A stretch of 64,000 nucleotides of DNA from Caldisericum exile AZM16c01 (GCF_000284335.1 NC_017096.1:1240001-1304000), one strand, 5' to 3'; numbered from the stretch's first letter, positions 45,034 to 54,352 are shown. The notes: a model not told the origin generated them from the sequence alone. Translations and numbers: made by a program.

Positions 45034-45786
45034 ATGGTAAAAATTCTTGTTGCAACAAAAAACAAAGGCAAACTCAAAGAGATTCAAGAAATTCTTGGTG
45101 ATTTACCTATTAAATTAATGCCGCTTCCCGAAAGCGCCTCTGATGTAGAAGAAAATGGCTCGACTTATCTTGAAAACGCTCTCATTAAGGCAAAAACATA
45201 CGGGCAAAAATACAAACTCATAACTCTTGCTGATGACTCAGGCCTTGAAATAGATGCTTTAAACGGGCTCCCAGGCATTTATTCGTCACGATATCTGGGT
45301 AAGGACACACCATTCGAAGAAAAGATGAAAAACATCCTTGAACTAATGAAGAACAAAGATAACCGAAAGGCACGCTTTAGATGTATAAGTGTGCTCTACT
45401 TCCCAAATGAGGATAAATTTGTGAGTTTTGAAGGTGTTGTTGAAGGAGAAATTTTAAAAGAGATTTGTTACGGAAACTCTGGTTTTGGATACGATCCAAT
45501 CTTTAAGCCCGATGGATTTGATAAAAGTTTTTCAGAGTTAGGCACTGAGATAAAAAATAAGATAAGCCATAGGTCAAAAGCCTTAGCACAGGTAAGAGAC
45601 TATATCGAGAATAATCTTTTAGGAGGAGAAATGATCGAAATAAAAATTAACGGTAAGCGTCTTCCTGCAAATAAATATGTTTATTCGGTTTTCGAAAAAG
45701 TCATTTATGCCATTCTTTCAACACTTAAAGACCTTCCCGAAATCGAAACTGTTGAGATAAAAATCGAAAAAAAAGAAGAAAAATAA
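45034..45786 (+). CDS. rdgB: RdgB/HAM1 non-canonical purine NTP pyrophosphatase with C-terminal extension
   Basis: A 250-residue protein. Residues 1-199 are a complete RdgB, which hydrolyses dITP, XTP and similar: TKNKGKLKEI, DDSGLEIDALNGLPGIYSSRY, GFGYDPIF, ISHRSKAL. The usual family length is about 195-205. The last 51 residues (MIEIKINGKRLPANKYVY...) are extra. They begin at an in-frame ATG (45631) with a perfect AGGAGGAG six bases upstream, so the tail may also be made alone as a small protein. Confidence 0.93.
   Translation: MVKILVATKNKGKLKEIQEILGDLPIKLMPLPESASDVEENGSTYLENALIKAKTYGQKYKLITLADDSGLEIDALNGLPGIYSSRYLGKDTPFEEKMKNILELMKNKDNRKARFRCISVLYFPNEDKFVSFEGVVEGEILKEICYGNSGFGYDPIFKPDGFDKSFSELGTEIKNKISHRSKALAQVRDYIENNLLGGEMIEIKINGKRLPANKYVYSVFEKVIYAILSTLKDLPEIETVEIKIEKKEEK
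45621..45786 (+). CDS. Possible nested 51-residue protein at the end of rdgB
   Basis: AGGAGGAG (45621-45628) precedes ATG 45631, in frame with rdgB. The product (MIEIKINGKRL...) would be a small alpha/beta protein with a charged end. It is unrelated to the RdgB fold and is easiest to read as an originally separate gene fused to rdgB. Coding coordinates from the ATG are 45631-45786. The independent product is an inference. Confidence 0.4.
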
Positions 45787-46347
45787 TTACTTACTCCCGC
45801 TCATTCTTATTCGCCCTACAATATCTACTATAACATAAAAGGTTTTCGTCCCTGTTGAATTTGTTATTTCAATTGTGTCAAAAGAATTAGGTTGGCCCCT
45901 GAAATGATCATCTTTTCCACAATAAAATTGGAGATAATAGTATTCTTTACCATTTATCCATCCTAACTCTTTAAATGGTTTATGTGCAGTAAATTTGAAA
46001 TTGTACTTCAAATCTCTTCTCACAAAATGAATTCCATCTGGAATATCATTTGGATTGTAATGCACTCCATTAAGTGGGTCTTTAAGAAAGGTTTCAAACA
46101 TATAGAAATTCCTTGATGAGGAAGGATTAGTGCAAAAATAAACTCTTAGATCCTGTTGGTATAAAATAGCTGATTCCCTAACCAACTTCAAATCCTGCAC
46201 TAATTGCCATGAAACTTCTTCAAGTTCTCTACTTACTATGAAACTATTTAAGTAAGGAATGGAGATTCCAAGCAAAATTAGTACTATCACTATAACAACA
46301 GATAATTCTATAAAAGTAAAACCTCTTTTCTCTATATTGCCTTTCAT
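45787..46347 (-). CDS. Type IV prepilin-like protein (GspH/FimT-like)
   Basis: A 186-residue pseudopilin. Leader MKGNIEKRG^FTFIELSVVIVIVLILLGISIPYLNSF, then a segment RELEEVSWQLVQDLKLVRESAILYQQDLRVYF, typical of GspH/FimT minor pilins. Start ATG 46347 with GAGGAAG; an in-frame GTG at 46353 is less likely. Last gene of the eight-gene minor-pilin run; tail-to-tail with rdgB with no gap. Confidence 0.87.
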   Translation of the reverse strand: MKGNIEKRGFTFIELSVVIVIVLILLGISIPYLNSFIVSRELEEVSWQLVQDLKLVRESAILYQQDLRVYFCTNPSSSRNFYMFETFLKDPLNGVHYNPNDIPDGIHFVRRDLKYNFKFTAHKPFKELGWINGKEYYYLQFYCGKDDHFRGQPNSFDTIEITNSTGTKTFYVIVDIVGRIRMSGSK

Positions 46348-46374
46348 TCTCACTTCCTCAAATGTTTTTTCTCA

Positions 46375-48342
46375 TTAAGGTTTAACTTTTTGCGCTATGT
46401 TTTCCTTCCAAATTATCCTATATAGCGGACTTTTATTAATTTCTCCTTTAGCACTATATTTTACCGACACATCAAACACAGTCCCATAATAATAGGTAAC
46501 ACCTTGATACACATATTTGTAAGGATAATTCGGGTCATAGTCTGGATCACTTGGATTAATCTGTATTAGATTGCTTTTTTCCAATTTTCTCAAATTGCTA
46601 AGTATATTGGCATCTGTAACAACTTCGTATCTCGTGTTCCAGTGAACTTCACTTCTTGAATTTGTTGTAGGATAAAACGGAGGAGCACCGAAATCGAAAA
46701 GATTATAATCATAAAAGGTCTGCTGAATTTCATAGCCTTTTACATAATTCCCATTTACAATACATGGTGCATTATCTGTACTCCATTCGGCTTGGGCACC
46801 ATACCATTTAGCAAAATATTTACCTGATGTATCCATAGGACGCCAAGGATAGTCGTTAGTTACACCAAAAGAGCCGTGCACTGCCATCATTGCTGCATCT
46901 ACTTCAAGATGTGGATAATTTTTAAATGTAGAGTAAGGTATATAAATATTGTTATATGCAACAAGACCTAAAGCATCTGGAGTACCATTTATAGGAATAT
47001 CTTTTTCAATTCTTGGTGGTGTATCGTATAAAATATTTCCACCAATATTAATATTGTTACCTGCTCCAACAGTTACCCTACCTTTTATTGTACCTGATAC
47101 TGTGGCAGTGCCTTCAACATAAATTGCACCATTCGGTGGTAAATCCTTTTTAACCCCGTTTATAACGACTTTCCCTACTCCGTTCTCCACTACAAACACT
47201 ATCGTAGCATTACCACTTATATAATAGTCGGGAGAAGCTTTATCTTGCAATCCCCCATTTGGGTCTGACGGATTCCTAACCGGAGTTGACCCCTTCAACG
47301 CTAAATCACCATTTGGCCATTGTGCCTGAGGATACTCATCTTTAGCATAACCATTGTTCTTTGCCCATGATAAATTGTTTTGGTTTGGTCCAAATCTCCC
47401 TGTATGAGCCCAACCTGCATCTATTGCCTGATCATATACTCTTCCCGACGCAAATACAGGATCTTGAGCCCATCCACCCATGTAAAGATTGTTATCAGAC
47501 CTTATAATTCCTTTCGTAACCTCGAATTGCCCAAAATATACTTTGGTATGGTATAAGCCAGAAAAATCACTATAATAAACAGTAGTCGAATCTGAGTCGG
47601 TTGATCTTACGTACCAGTTTCCATTTGCTAATTGTGAAATTGTAGAAGTAGGCGTGACGGATAATTGCCCTCTTGAAGCATGAGTTTCAATACTTCTATA
47701 AATCTCTGGCTTTGAAATATTATATGAAGTTGCTCTAATGACCCATTTATCTGGATTGCCTGGCCAATATTGAGTGTTCGTATCAATTTCAAACCACAAA
47801 TTATCACTTTTATAATTGGGATCTACCTCGCTTATCCCTCCGTTGTAAATATCACCTGTAGTTAAATTCTTTATAGGTCTTACTGCAATATCTCCATCAG
47901 GGCCGACAGAAGAAACTGATGCTATTTTATTGTTTGTTACATCCCATACAGCAAACCAAAGACTTTCATCACTTTTAAAAATGTAAGTAGAAATATTATT
48001 AATAATTCTATTATATGATCCGATTGGGTCGTTTATATCTGCAACTCCACCATTTAATTCGGAAAGTCGATCAGCTATAGCGTAGTCCCTTGCTTTTACT
48101 AATGCTTCTTGTTGATTTTCATCTTCAAATTGAGGGGAACTGTATGGAAAACCAAAAGTATTTATGGTGTTTAGAATATTCTCAATTGCAGCATCTGCAA
48201 CTACAAGTGCCCTGTCTGATATTATCTCCCCTTTGCTTGTAAAATTACGCGTAGTGGCTGAAGAAAAAAGCATTAATACTGGTATCATCATCATCGCAGC
48301 AATAAGAATTGTAAAAATCATACTAAACCCTTTCCTTTTCAT
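46375..48342 (-). CDS. Large PilX-like pilus-tip candidate with beta-helix segment
   Basis: A 655-residue protein. N-terminal MKRKG^FSMIFTILIAAMMMIPVLML resembles a pilin leader and helix. ALVVADAAIENILNTI follows, as in PilX-type proteins. Residues about 405-445 (IYVEGTATVSGTIKGRV, then GGNILYD) are repeating short beta strands, suggesting a beta-helix like the DUF4900 group. Rich in Asn, Tyr, Trp and Pro. Start is ATG 48342: the GTG at 48351 lies inside the Shine-Dalgarno AGGAGGTGA. Likely tip adhesin or core minor pilin. Confidence 0.7.
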   Translation of the reverse strand: MKRKGFSMIFTILIAAMMMIPVLMLFSSATTRNFTSKGEIISDRALVVADAAIENILNTINTFGFPYSSPQFEDENQQEALVKARDYAIADRLSELNGGVADINDPIGSYNRIINNISTYIFKSDESLWFAVWDVTNNKIASVSSVGPDGDIAVRPIKNLTTGDIYNGGISEVDPNYKSDNLWFEIDTNTQYWPGNPDKWVIRATSYNISKPEIYRSIETHASRGQLSVTPTSTISQLANGNWYVRSTDSDSTTVYYSDFSGLYHTKVYFGQFEVTKGIIRSDNNLYMGGWAQDPVFASGRVYDQAIDAGWAHTGRFGPNQNNLSWAKNNGYAKDEYPQAQWPNGDLALKGSTPVRNPSDPNGGLQDKASPDYYISGNATIVFVVENGVGKVVINGVKKDLPPNGAIYVEGTATVSGTIKGRVTVGAGNNINIGGNILYDTPPRIEKDIPINGTPDALGLVAYNNIYIPYSTFKNYPHLEVDAAMMAVHGSFGVTNDYPWRPMDTSGKYFAKWYGAQAEWSTDNAPCIVNGNYVKGYEIQQTFYDYNLFDFGAPPFYPTTNSRSEVHWNTRYEVVTDANILSNLRKLEKSNLIQINPSDPDYDPNYPYKYVYQGVTYYYGTVFDVSVKYSAKGEINKSPLYRIIWKENIAQKVKP

Positions 48343-48354
48343 CTTGCTCACCTC

Positions 48355-49044
48355 CTATTGTTTTAAAGTTATTTGCATAATTCGAACAAACTTTTTTCCT
48401 TCCTTTGAAAATGGAGCTTTCAAATATGTCTCCACTATTATTTGAAAAACCTTCGGTGAATAACTCGGCCTTATCACGGTAAAATTTGTAATTACTTGTT
48501 CTGTGATCGGTTGGTTTGTTATTCCAGTCCAGGTTGTTCCATTCCATGTTTCATTTGAATATAAAACTTCACACGGTTCGTATAGTTTATTAAGCCAATA
48601 TTCTCTTGGGATTCCTGAATAACTGCCGTTATTTTGAGGTACGCCTAATGAATAAGTTATGCGGTGCGTGGTCCCATTATTATCCTTGATATAAAATTGA
48701 AGAATTGGGTCTGAATTAATAAAAGAATAATAGTCGTGACTAGAATCAAGGGGGTAAGGATTTACTAAGTCTTGCAAACTTCTCTTAGAATCATTGGATG
48801 GATTATACGATGGAAAGGTGACACCTGAGAATCCACTACTATCATTGTATATCGAGGCTTGCATTAATTCTTTCTTTATTTGAGAAAGCAATGTATCTAT
48901 GTTATCCTGTATATTCTGATTTACTTGTATATACCTTGCAAAAGAGCTAATATAAGAAAATGACGAAAGGCCAATATACAGAAGTATCAGCATAATAACC
49001 ATTGCAACCATAAGTTCAATTAGAGTAAAGCCTTTTCTCTTCAT
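48355..49044 (-). CDS. Type IV prepilin-like protein (PilW/GspJ-like)
   Basis: A 229-residue pseudopilin with leader MKRKG^FTLIELMVAMVIMLILLYIGL. The next part (IDTLLSQIKKELMQASIY) is the PilW/GspJ arrangement. TAATG start overlap with the upstream gene. Confidence 0.87.
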   Translation of the reverse strand: MKRKGFTLIELMVAMVIMLILLYIGLSSFSYISSFARYIQVNQNIQDNIDTLLSQIKKELMQASIYNDSSGFSGVTFPSYNPSNDSKRSLQDLVNPYPLDSSHDYYSFINSDPILQFYIKDNNGTTHRITYSLGVPQNNGSYSGIPREYWLNKLYEPCEVLYSNETWNGTTWTGITNQPITEQVITNFTVIRPSYSPKVFQIIVETYLKAPFSKEGKKFVRIMQITLKQ

Positions 49045-49874
49045 TAACTTCCTCCATATGAAGTAAGCTTTATCTTTACGGAATATGACTTTTCTTCAAG
49101 TCCCTCAATCCAATATACTGTCACTTCAACATCAAACCACTGTACGTGGTCAGGATCCGTAATCCTTTGCTTCCTTGCAACAATCTTTGTTAGTACTCTA
49201 TAACCTTTATATTCTTTCGTTTTCGAAGCAATAGCACCATCGTTTGTATAATACGGAGTAAAGTTAGGATTGTTAGAATTCGTAAGACCAGCACCTTTCA
49301 CGTAAATCTTGGGGACATAATTTTCACCAGATTTAAAGAAATCTATTCTTTCTGGGTTTAGCATCCCGTTTATTGTTCTAGTTAAAGGAAACCTTACAAC
49401 CAAAACATTATTAGTTACTCGGTCATAATATTTTCCTTGCGATACATATAGATTTGCATCTTCCAAAGCAGGATTAGTATCCGAAACATATCCATTTTCA
49501 CCTAAGGAAACGAAACCCTGTAATGAAAAGTAAAAGGCAGAAGGTTTATCGTTGAATTTTTCGCTTGGCAAGGCAGGACTTACATTTAAGGAAAGGGGAG
49601 TGCCGTAAATGTCAACAAGACCAGGCAAAGGATGCGTATTATCATTTCCAAAGAGGCTTATATCGTAACCTAAAGTATTATCATAAGTGACATTCTTAGA
49701 TCTTATGTAATCGATAACATAGTTTGCCAAGTCTTTCGCAATTTGCCTTGACTCAGCTCTTTTTTCGGCAACGTTAATAGACATCGCAGCACTTGTCACA
49801 GAGACAACTATAAAAGTGACTACTATGATTGACACCATTGTCTCAATTAAAGTAAAACCCCTTCGCTTTTTCAC
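49044..49874 (-). CDS. Type IV prepilin-like protein (PilV/GspI-like)
   Basis: A 276-residue pseudopilin: MKKRRG^FTLIETMVSIIVVTFIVVSV. GTG start behind GGAGGAG. The mature domain is large for a minor pilin and rich in Tyr/Asn. Overlaps the next gene by one base. Confidence 0.87.
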   Translation of the reverse strand: MKKRRGFTLIETMVSIIVVTFIVVSVTSAAMSINVAEKRAESRQIAKDLANYVIDYIRSKNVTYDNTLGYDISLFGNDNTHPLPGLVDIYGTPLSLNVSPALPSEKFNDKPSAFYFSLQGFVSLGENGYVSDTNPALEDANLYVSQGKYYDRVTNNVLVVRFPLTRTINGMLNPERIDFFKSGENYVPKIYVKGAGLTNSNNPNFTPYYTNDGAIASKTKEYKGYRVLTKIVARKQRITDPDHVQWFDVEVTVYWIEGLEEKSYSVKIKLTSYGGS

Positions 49875-49883
49875 TTCTCCTCC

Positions 49884-50462
49884 TTACCTTTTAACCCATT
49901 CTATTGATATGTTGCCTAATTTAGAAATAGTTATTCGTATAACTTTATTTTTGTTTGTTGTTGAAATAAAAATTCCATAAGTATTATCGTTTGTTTCTTT
50001 GCAATAGTAATTTGGATTGCCAAAGTTATCAAAATTTAATTTCACGTATGCAAGCGGTGGAGACAGAATATTAGAAAGATTATCAAAAGTTGCAAGATAT
50101 ATTTTTTGTATTTTTATACCATCTCCTAAAACAATTTTCTCAACGGCACCAGACATCGTCTTGGTTACAGGATCAAAGGAAGCATTCAAATCCTTTTCTA
50201 CATATATAGTATTATCGGCAGGGAAGAAATATACCTCAAATTTTCCTGAATCTTTTGTGGTACTATATGTGACCGCCTTGTTTTGTGCATATAACAGAGT
50301 TTGTTGAATTTGAATAGCCGCATTATACAAACTTCTTTCGACAAAAGTACCAGGCAAAATGCCAAAGCCAATCCCAATAATTACAATGACTACAAGTATT
50401 ACTACCAACAACTCTAATAATGTGAACCCTCTTTTAGAACGGTGTAACATTGTTAAAGTCAT
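49884..50462 (-). CDS. Type IV prepilin-like protein (GspH/FimT-like)
   Basis: A 192-residue pseudopilin with MLHRSKRG^FTLLELLVVILVVIVIIGIGFG and AAIQIQQTLLYAQNKAVTYST, the GspH/FimT hallmark. Two in-frame ATGs (50462, 50450); GGAGAG lies 12 bases before the first. Overlaps the upstream gene by 29 bp. Confidence 0.85.
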   Translation of the reverse strand: MTLTMLHRSKRGFTLLELLVVILVVIVIIGIGFGILPGTFVERSLYNAAIQIQQTLLYAQNKAVTYSTTKDSGKFEVYFFPADNTIYVEKDLNASFDPVTKTMSGAVEKIVLGDGIKIQKIYLATFDNLSNILSPPLAYVKLNFDNFGNPNYYCKETNDNTYGIFISTTNKNKVIRITISKLGNISIEWVKR

Positions 50463-51915
50463 CTATTGAAATTTCTCTCCATGCATTAGGTGATTGTTCC
50501 GCAGCAGTAATTACATTCTTTACGCTTGCAGTCCCACCAGGAGTCCCCACAATGCTTAGATTAGACATCGAAACTGGTCTATAGAAGATATTATATGTAC
50601 CATTCAAGTTCACTGCACCTTTCGATACTATGGCACCATAGCAATCAAATGTTCCACCACCAGAAAATGAACCGGTGCTGTAAAAAATTCCTTTCAATAG
50701 CGCATTACCATTTGCAATCTCCACGTTGCCATTAACAAGCATTGCCAATGCTCCATCGTTATCAACGGTTGAATTGCCATTTATCATAAGATTGCCATTA
50801 ACTACAATTGTACCTTGTAATTTTACAGTCCCGTTTATATGAGCATCTCCCTCAATAAAGTAAACAATGTTTTTAGCATTATCTTTTAACTGCTGCCATT
50901 TCAAAACATCAAGCCCTACAAATAATCCACTTTTTGATGATAGGTCTTTGTAGAAGGTAACAATTTGCGAAAGTGAGGAATTATATGATGTCCCAAGATA
51001 CGAAGTGATAATCGTGTGAAGTATTGGATCAGTAGTATTTGGATAATCTGATCTGCTTCCATCATAAGGTTTTCCTCCGGTCTTAAATGCAAGTGCAAGA
51101 TTCTTATAATAATCTACATTGAGCATCGGGAATTCAATTGGATTTTGTCCTGAGTATGCTCCAATTTGTGCTACTCCTTTTCCAGTAATTGCACCTACTG
51201 CGTATGCAGTTCCACCACCATATTGTGGATCATAAGCAATTCTTATCTTTCCTTTTGCTGGACCCAAGTCAATATTGCCATTCGCAAAAACATTTCCTGC
51301 AACCTCTTGAGCATTACCGTTGAAGGCTATATCCGAACCGGAGAAAATACCATAATTAAAGACCTCCGAATTAGGAGGAATGTCTGTTGGAGTTATGGTA
51401 CTTTTGTGATAAGTTACAGCCATTTCAGTGTATACTGCTTTTTGGGCAACAATATTATTATTTTGTTTTACAAACCCAAGGGCATAAACCCCAATGAAAA
51501 TTGTTTTATCTCCATCCAATCCAATGTCTGGGTCCCAACTGGCAACATCACCTTTGTTAAGCCTCTTTATTTTTGCCTTATAGTAGGTATCTGGGCTCGA
51601 TGAAAGTGATGCAGCATCTTTAGACAAAACATAACCAGGGGGATTTTTTACGATTGCTTTTACATCTGAAACAGTAAGATAGTGAAATGCGGAAGGTGGA
51701 TTGATTACATTGTTGCCTAGATCCGAATTTCTTAAGTCAAAGGCGATTTGGCTTATACAAGCCTCAGCAGCCGTTAATGCCCGCTCAGAAGTTGATTGTG
51801 CATTCGAAATAGCCTTTTCCGGCACTATTTTTAAAACGATACCGACAATAGAGGCAAAAACCAATGCGCTTATCAAAACTACAGTAATTAAAGCAACTCC
51901 TTTTCTTTTACTCAT
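50434..51915 (-). CDS. PilX-like protein with polymer-forming beta-helix segment
   Basis: A 493-residue protein. N-terminus MSKRKGVALITVVLISALVFASIVG, then ALTAAEACISQIAFDLRN as in PilX. The C-terminal half has serial short strands with NGN/NG turns (IEGDAHINGTVKLQG, VVNGNLMINGN, VNGNVEIANGN), a bactofilin-like beta-helix. Start ATG 51915 behind AAGGAGGTGAG; an in-frame start at 51999 would overlap the upstream pilin. Second candidate tip protein of the cluster. Confidence 0.75.
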   Translation of the reverse strand: MSKRKGVALITVVLISALVFASIVGIVLKIVPEKAISNAQSTSERALTAAEACISQIAFDLRNSDLGNNVINPPSAFHYLTVSDVKAIVKNPPGYVLSKDAASLSSSPDTYYKAKIKRLNKGDVASWDPDIGLDGDKTIFIGVYALGFVKQNNNIVAQKAVYTEMAVTYHKSTITPTDIPPNSEVFNYGIFSGSDIAFNGNAQEVAGNVFANGNIDLGPAKGKIRIAYDPQYGGGTAYAVGAITGKGVAQIGAYSGQNPIEFPMLNVDYYKNLALAFKTGGKPYDGSRSDYPNTTDPILHTIITSYLGTSYNSSLSQIVTFYKDLSSKSGLFVGLDVLKWQQLKDNAKNIVYFIEGDAHINGTVKLQGTIVVNGNLMINGNSTVDNDGALAMLVNGNVEIANGNALLKGIFYSTGSFSGGGTFDCYGAIVSKGAVNLNGTYNIFYRPVSMSNLSIVGTPGGTASVKNVITAAEQSPNAWREISIDDFNNVTPF

Positions 51916-51928
51916 AAATCTCACCTCC

Positions 51929-52510
51929 TTATGGTGATTGTTCATTCGAATTTCTTGAATAAATAAGTGAAGTATAAGATATTGTCTGTTCTTTTCCAAA
52001 ATAATTAAGATTCCCCACCATCATAACAACAACCTTCCCACCTTGCCTTGCAAAGTAAAGTTTAACAAGTTGCTTCATATTTTCAGTGACTGGCTCACCT
52101 ATGGAAGTGGGCGAAGTTCCATGTAAATATTTTACTCTATAAACAGCGTTGCCATTCGTGGTGTTCTTCATTCGATATCTTATATCCCATGTATCAATTC
52201 CATCATAATAAGTAAAAATAAGTTCTTCACCCATAGCGTTTCCCGAATGTATGGAATCGTCAGGGGCCAAGATGAGACTAAAGTTACTTCCTTCAGGTTT
52301 GCTTGCTTGCATTAAGTCAGAGCTAATTCTTGACAGAGCGTATCTAAAATTTTGTTGAAGTATCATCTCTTGGTCATAATAAGTCCTTAATCTCATCCAA
52401 CTCGAAATTCCTGAAAAAGCAATGGTAAAAATTAAAATAAGAATAGCTAGAGAAACAACCAATTCGATTAATGTAAACGCTTTCCTTCCACTATGATTGG
52501 CTTCTAACAT
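51929..52510 (-). CDS. Type IV prepilin-like protein (PilW/GspJ-like)
   Basis: A 193-residue pseudopilin, leader MLEANHSGRKA^FTLIELVVSLAIL. Ala replaces the usual Gly at the -1 cleavage position, which some prepilin peptidases process less well. Then QNFRYALSRISSDLMQASKPEG, the PilW/GspJ pattern. Overlaps the upstream gene by 20 bp. Confidence 0.85.
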   Translation of the reverse strand: MLEANHSGRKAFTLIELVVSLAILILIFTIAFSGISSWMRLRTYYDQEMILQQNFRYALSRISSDLMQASKPEGSNFSLILAPDDSIHSGNAMGEELIFTYYDGIDTWDIRYRMKNTTNGNAVYRVKYLHGTSPTSIGEPVTENMKQLVKLYFARQGGKVVVMMVGNLNYFGKEQTISYTSLIYSRNSNEQSP

Positions 52511-53237
52511 AGCTTTTTTCTCCTGTTACGACTACACTCTTTTGTGTATTACCAACTATCCAATACACGATAACTCTTATTTCATAGATTTTGTTATTTA
52601 GGTTAGTAATTGTTGGGGTTTTATCAATAATGATGATTCGCTTTGTGTAGTGAGGATAAACCTCCTTATGAAGCACCAATGTAAAGTCATAATAAGACTC
52701 ATTTTGGGTTTCGTCGATTCTTAATCGAGGAATTATTTCAATATTAGGAGGAAGCATTACATTACTCACATCAGGCACTGGAGGAGGATTTGAAACGGTG
52801 CCAGTTGCTGACTCTATACCACAGATATTAAGAATATGCTCCATTCTAAAGGAACCATCCATAGGATAATAACTGTTTGTGGTAGGATCATACCTTATAG
52901 AATCGTAGACATTCTCATACGTTGTCCCATAATCCAAAAAATATGGAGAGCCGGGCGGCGGAGGATTTGATGGTTTTGCTGGATAATTAGGTTCATCATA
53001 CGTTATATTTGTTGGAAACTGTCCACCTCTTATTAAAGAATCTATAATAGATACAGAAAGCCCTTTAACATCTTCCAATTGAAGTTGCGCTAAATTTTGA
53101 CCAATAGATTTGTATCGTAAATCCTTCACTGAAGAATAGTAAGAATAATAACCTGACAAGAGTACTACCACAGCAACCATGAATATTGCTAATGCAACGA
53201 TTACTTCAATTAAAGTGAAGCCCCTCTTCTTTTCCAT
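52491..53237 (-). CDS. Type IV prepilin-like protein (PilV/GspI-like), first gene of the run
   Basis: A 248-residue pseudopilin: MEKKRG^FTLIEVIVALAIFMVAVVVLLSG. AQLQLEDVKGLSVSIID follows, as in PilV. Start taken as ATG 53237 with GAGGAA six bases upstream; the ATG at 53243 is too close to that site. The Pro-rich loop NYPAKPSNPPPPGSP is unusual. Confidence 0.86.
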   Translation of the reverse strand: MEKKRGFTLIEVIVALAIFMVAVVVLLSGYYSYYSSVKDLRYKSIGQNLAQLQLEDVKGLSVSIIDSLIRGGQFPTNITYDEPNYPAKPSNPPPPGSPYFLDYGTTYENVYDSIRYDPTTNSYYPMDGSFRMEHILNICGIESATGTVSNPPPVPDVSNVMLPPNIEIIPRLRIDETQNESYYDFTLVLHKEVYPHYTKRIIIIDKTPTITNLNNKIYEIRVIVYWIVGNTQKSVVVTGEKSYVRSQS

Positions 53238-53368
53238 ATTCATTTCCTCAAAATATTATATGTTTATTTAAAAAAATTACAACAAAATTTTTTGTCAAGG
53301 GAGTAAAATATAACTATTAGGAGTATAATTTTAATAGAAGTTTAAAATTTTTCTTTAGGGAGGTTTAT

Positions 53369-54352
53369 ATGAAAGTTGTCGTGATGGGAAATTATCCAAA
53401 AAACTTGTTAGAGATGTTTGAGAAGTACAAAAAAGAATTTGGTGCTGAAGATATTGAGGTAGTTATTCCAAAGGATGATTCAGAAAAGATTGATGCCTTA
53501 AAGAACGCAGTTGCAGTTATTTCAGGATCATTGACTGAGAACGATTTAAACAATGCCCCAAATTTGAAATTCATTCAAGTGCCTTTTGCAGGAGTTGATA
53601 CCTACGATATTCCTGATCTTATAAGGCGTGGGATAAAGATCGCAAATGTGCATTCAAATGCAACTGCTGTTGCAGAATTTGCAATGGCACTGGTGCTTGC
53701 GCTTGCAAAAAATGTAGTTGAAGGCGACAGAGATTTGAGAATTGGATATTGGCACGGATGGATGTCAAGAGAACCAACCATTAGTCTTGAAGGAAAAACG
53801 ATGACAATCCTTGGGCTTGGAAGCATTGGAAAAGAAATTGCACGATTTGCAAAGTCATTTGGGATGTATGTTATTGGGGTAAAAAGAGAAAAGGTTGATG
53901 GAACCATTCCTAATGTTGACGAAGTTTACACTCATGCAGAAATTGAACAGGCAATTGAAAAGGCTCATTTTGTTGTATGCGCATTGCCACTTACACCAGA
54001 AACAAAAGGAATGATTAATAGAAGACTGTTTGAAAAAATGGCAGGAAAGTTTTTTGTAAATGTTGGGCGTGGTGCAGTCGTGAACGAAGAGGATCTTTTC
54101 GTTGCACTCAAAAATGGAATTTTAAAAGGTGCAGGTATTGATACATGGTGGGTATATCCACAGGCACCAATGCAAACCGCAATGCCCTCAAAATATCCAT
54201 TTCACGGCTTAAAGAATATAATAATGACACCGCATGCAGCAGGTTTTACCGATGTAACCCCACAAAGAATGTGGGAAGATTCAGTTAAAAATGTTTTACG
54301 TTTCCTTAAAGGATTACCTATTGAAAATGAAGTAAAAGAGGTGGGATATTAA
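53369..54352 (+). CDS. D-2-hydroxyacid dehydrogenase
   Basis: A 327-residue NAD(P)H-dependent dehydrogenase. Seen: ILGLGSIGKEIA (Rossmann), NVGRGAVVNEEDL with catalytic Arg, and the catalytic His in TPHAAG. The family includes glyoxylate/hydroxypyruvate reductase and 3-phosphoglycerate dehydrogenase; no C-terminal ACT domain is present. It could work with the glyoxylate aminotransferase at 12-13 kb (inference). Start with GGGAGG. Divergent from the pilin run. Confidence 0.92.
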   Translation: MKVVVMGNYPKNLLEMFEKYKKEFGAEDIEVVIPKDDSEKIDALKNAVAVISGSLTENDLNNAPNLKFIQVPFAGVDTYDIPDLIRRGIKIANVHSNATAVAEFAMALVLALAKNVVEGDRDLRIGYWHGWMSREPTISLEGKTMTILGLGSIGKEIARFAKSFGMYVIGVKREKVDGTIPNVDEVYTHAEIEQAIEKAHFVVCALPLTPETKGMINRRLFEKMAGKFFVNVGRGAVVNEEDLFVALKNGILKGAGIDTWWVYPQAPMQTAMPSKYPFHGLKNIIMTPHAAGFTDVTPQRMWEDSVKNVLRFLKGLPIENEVKEVGY

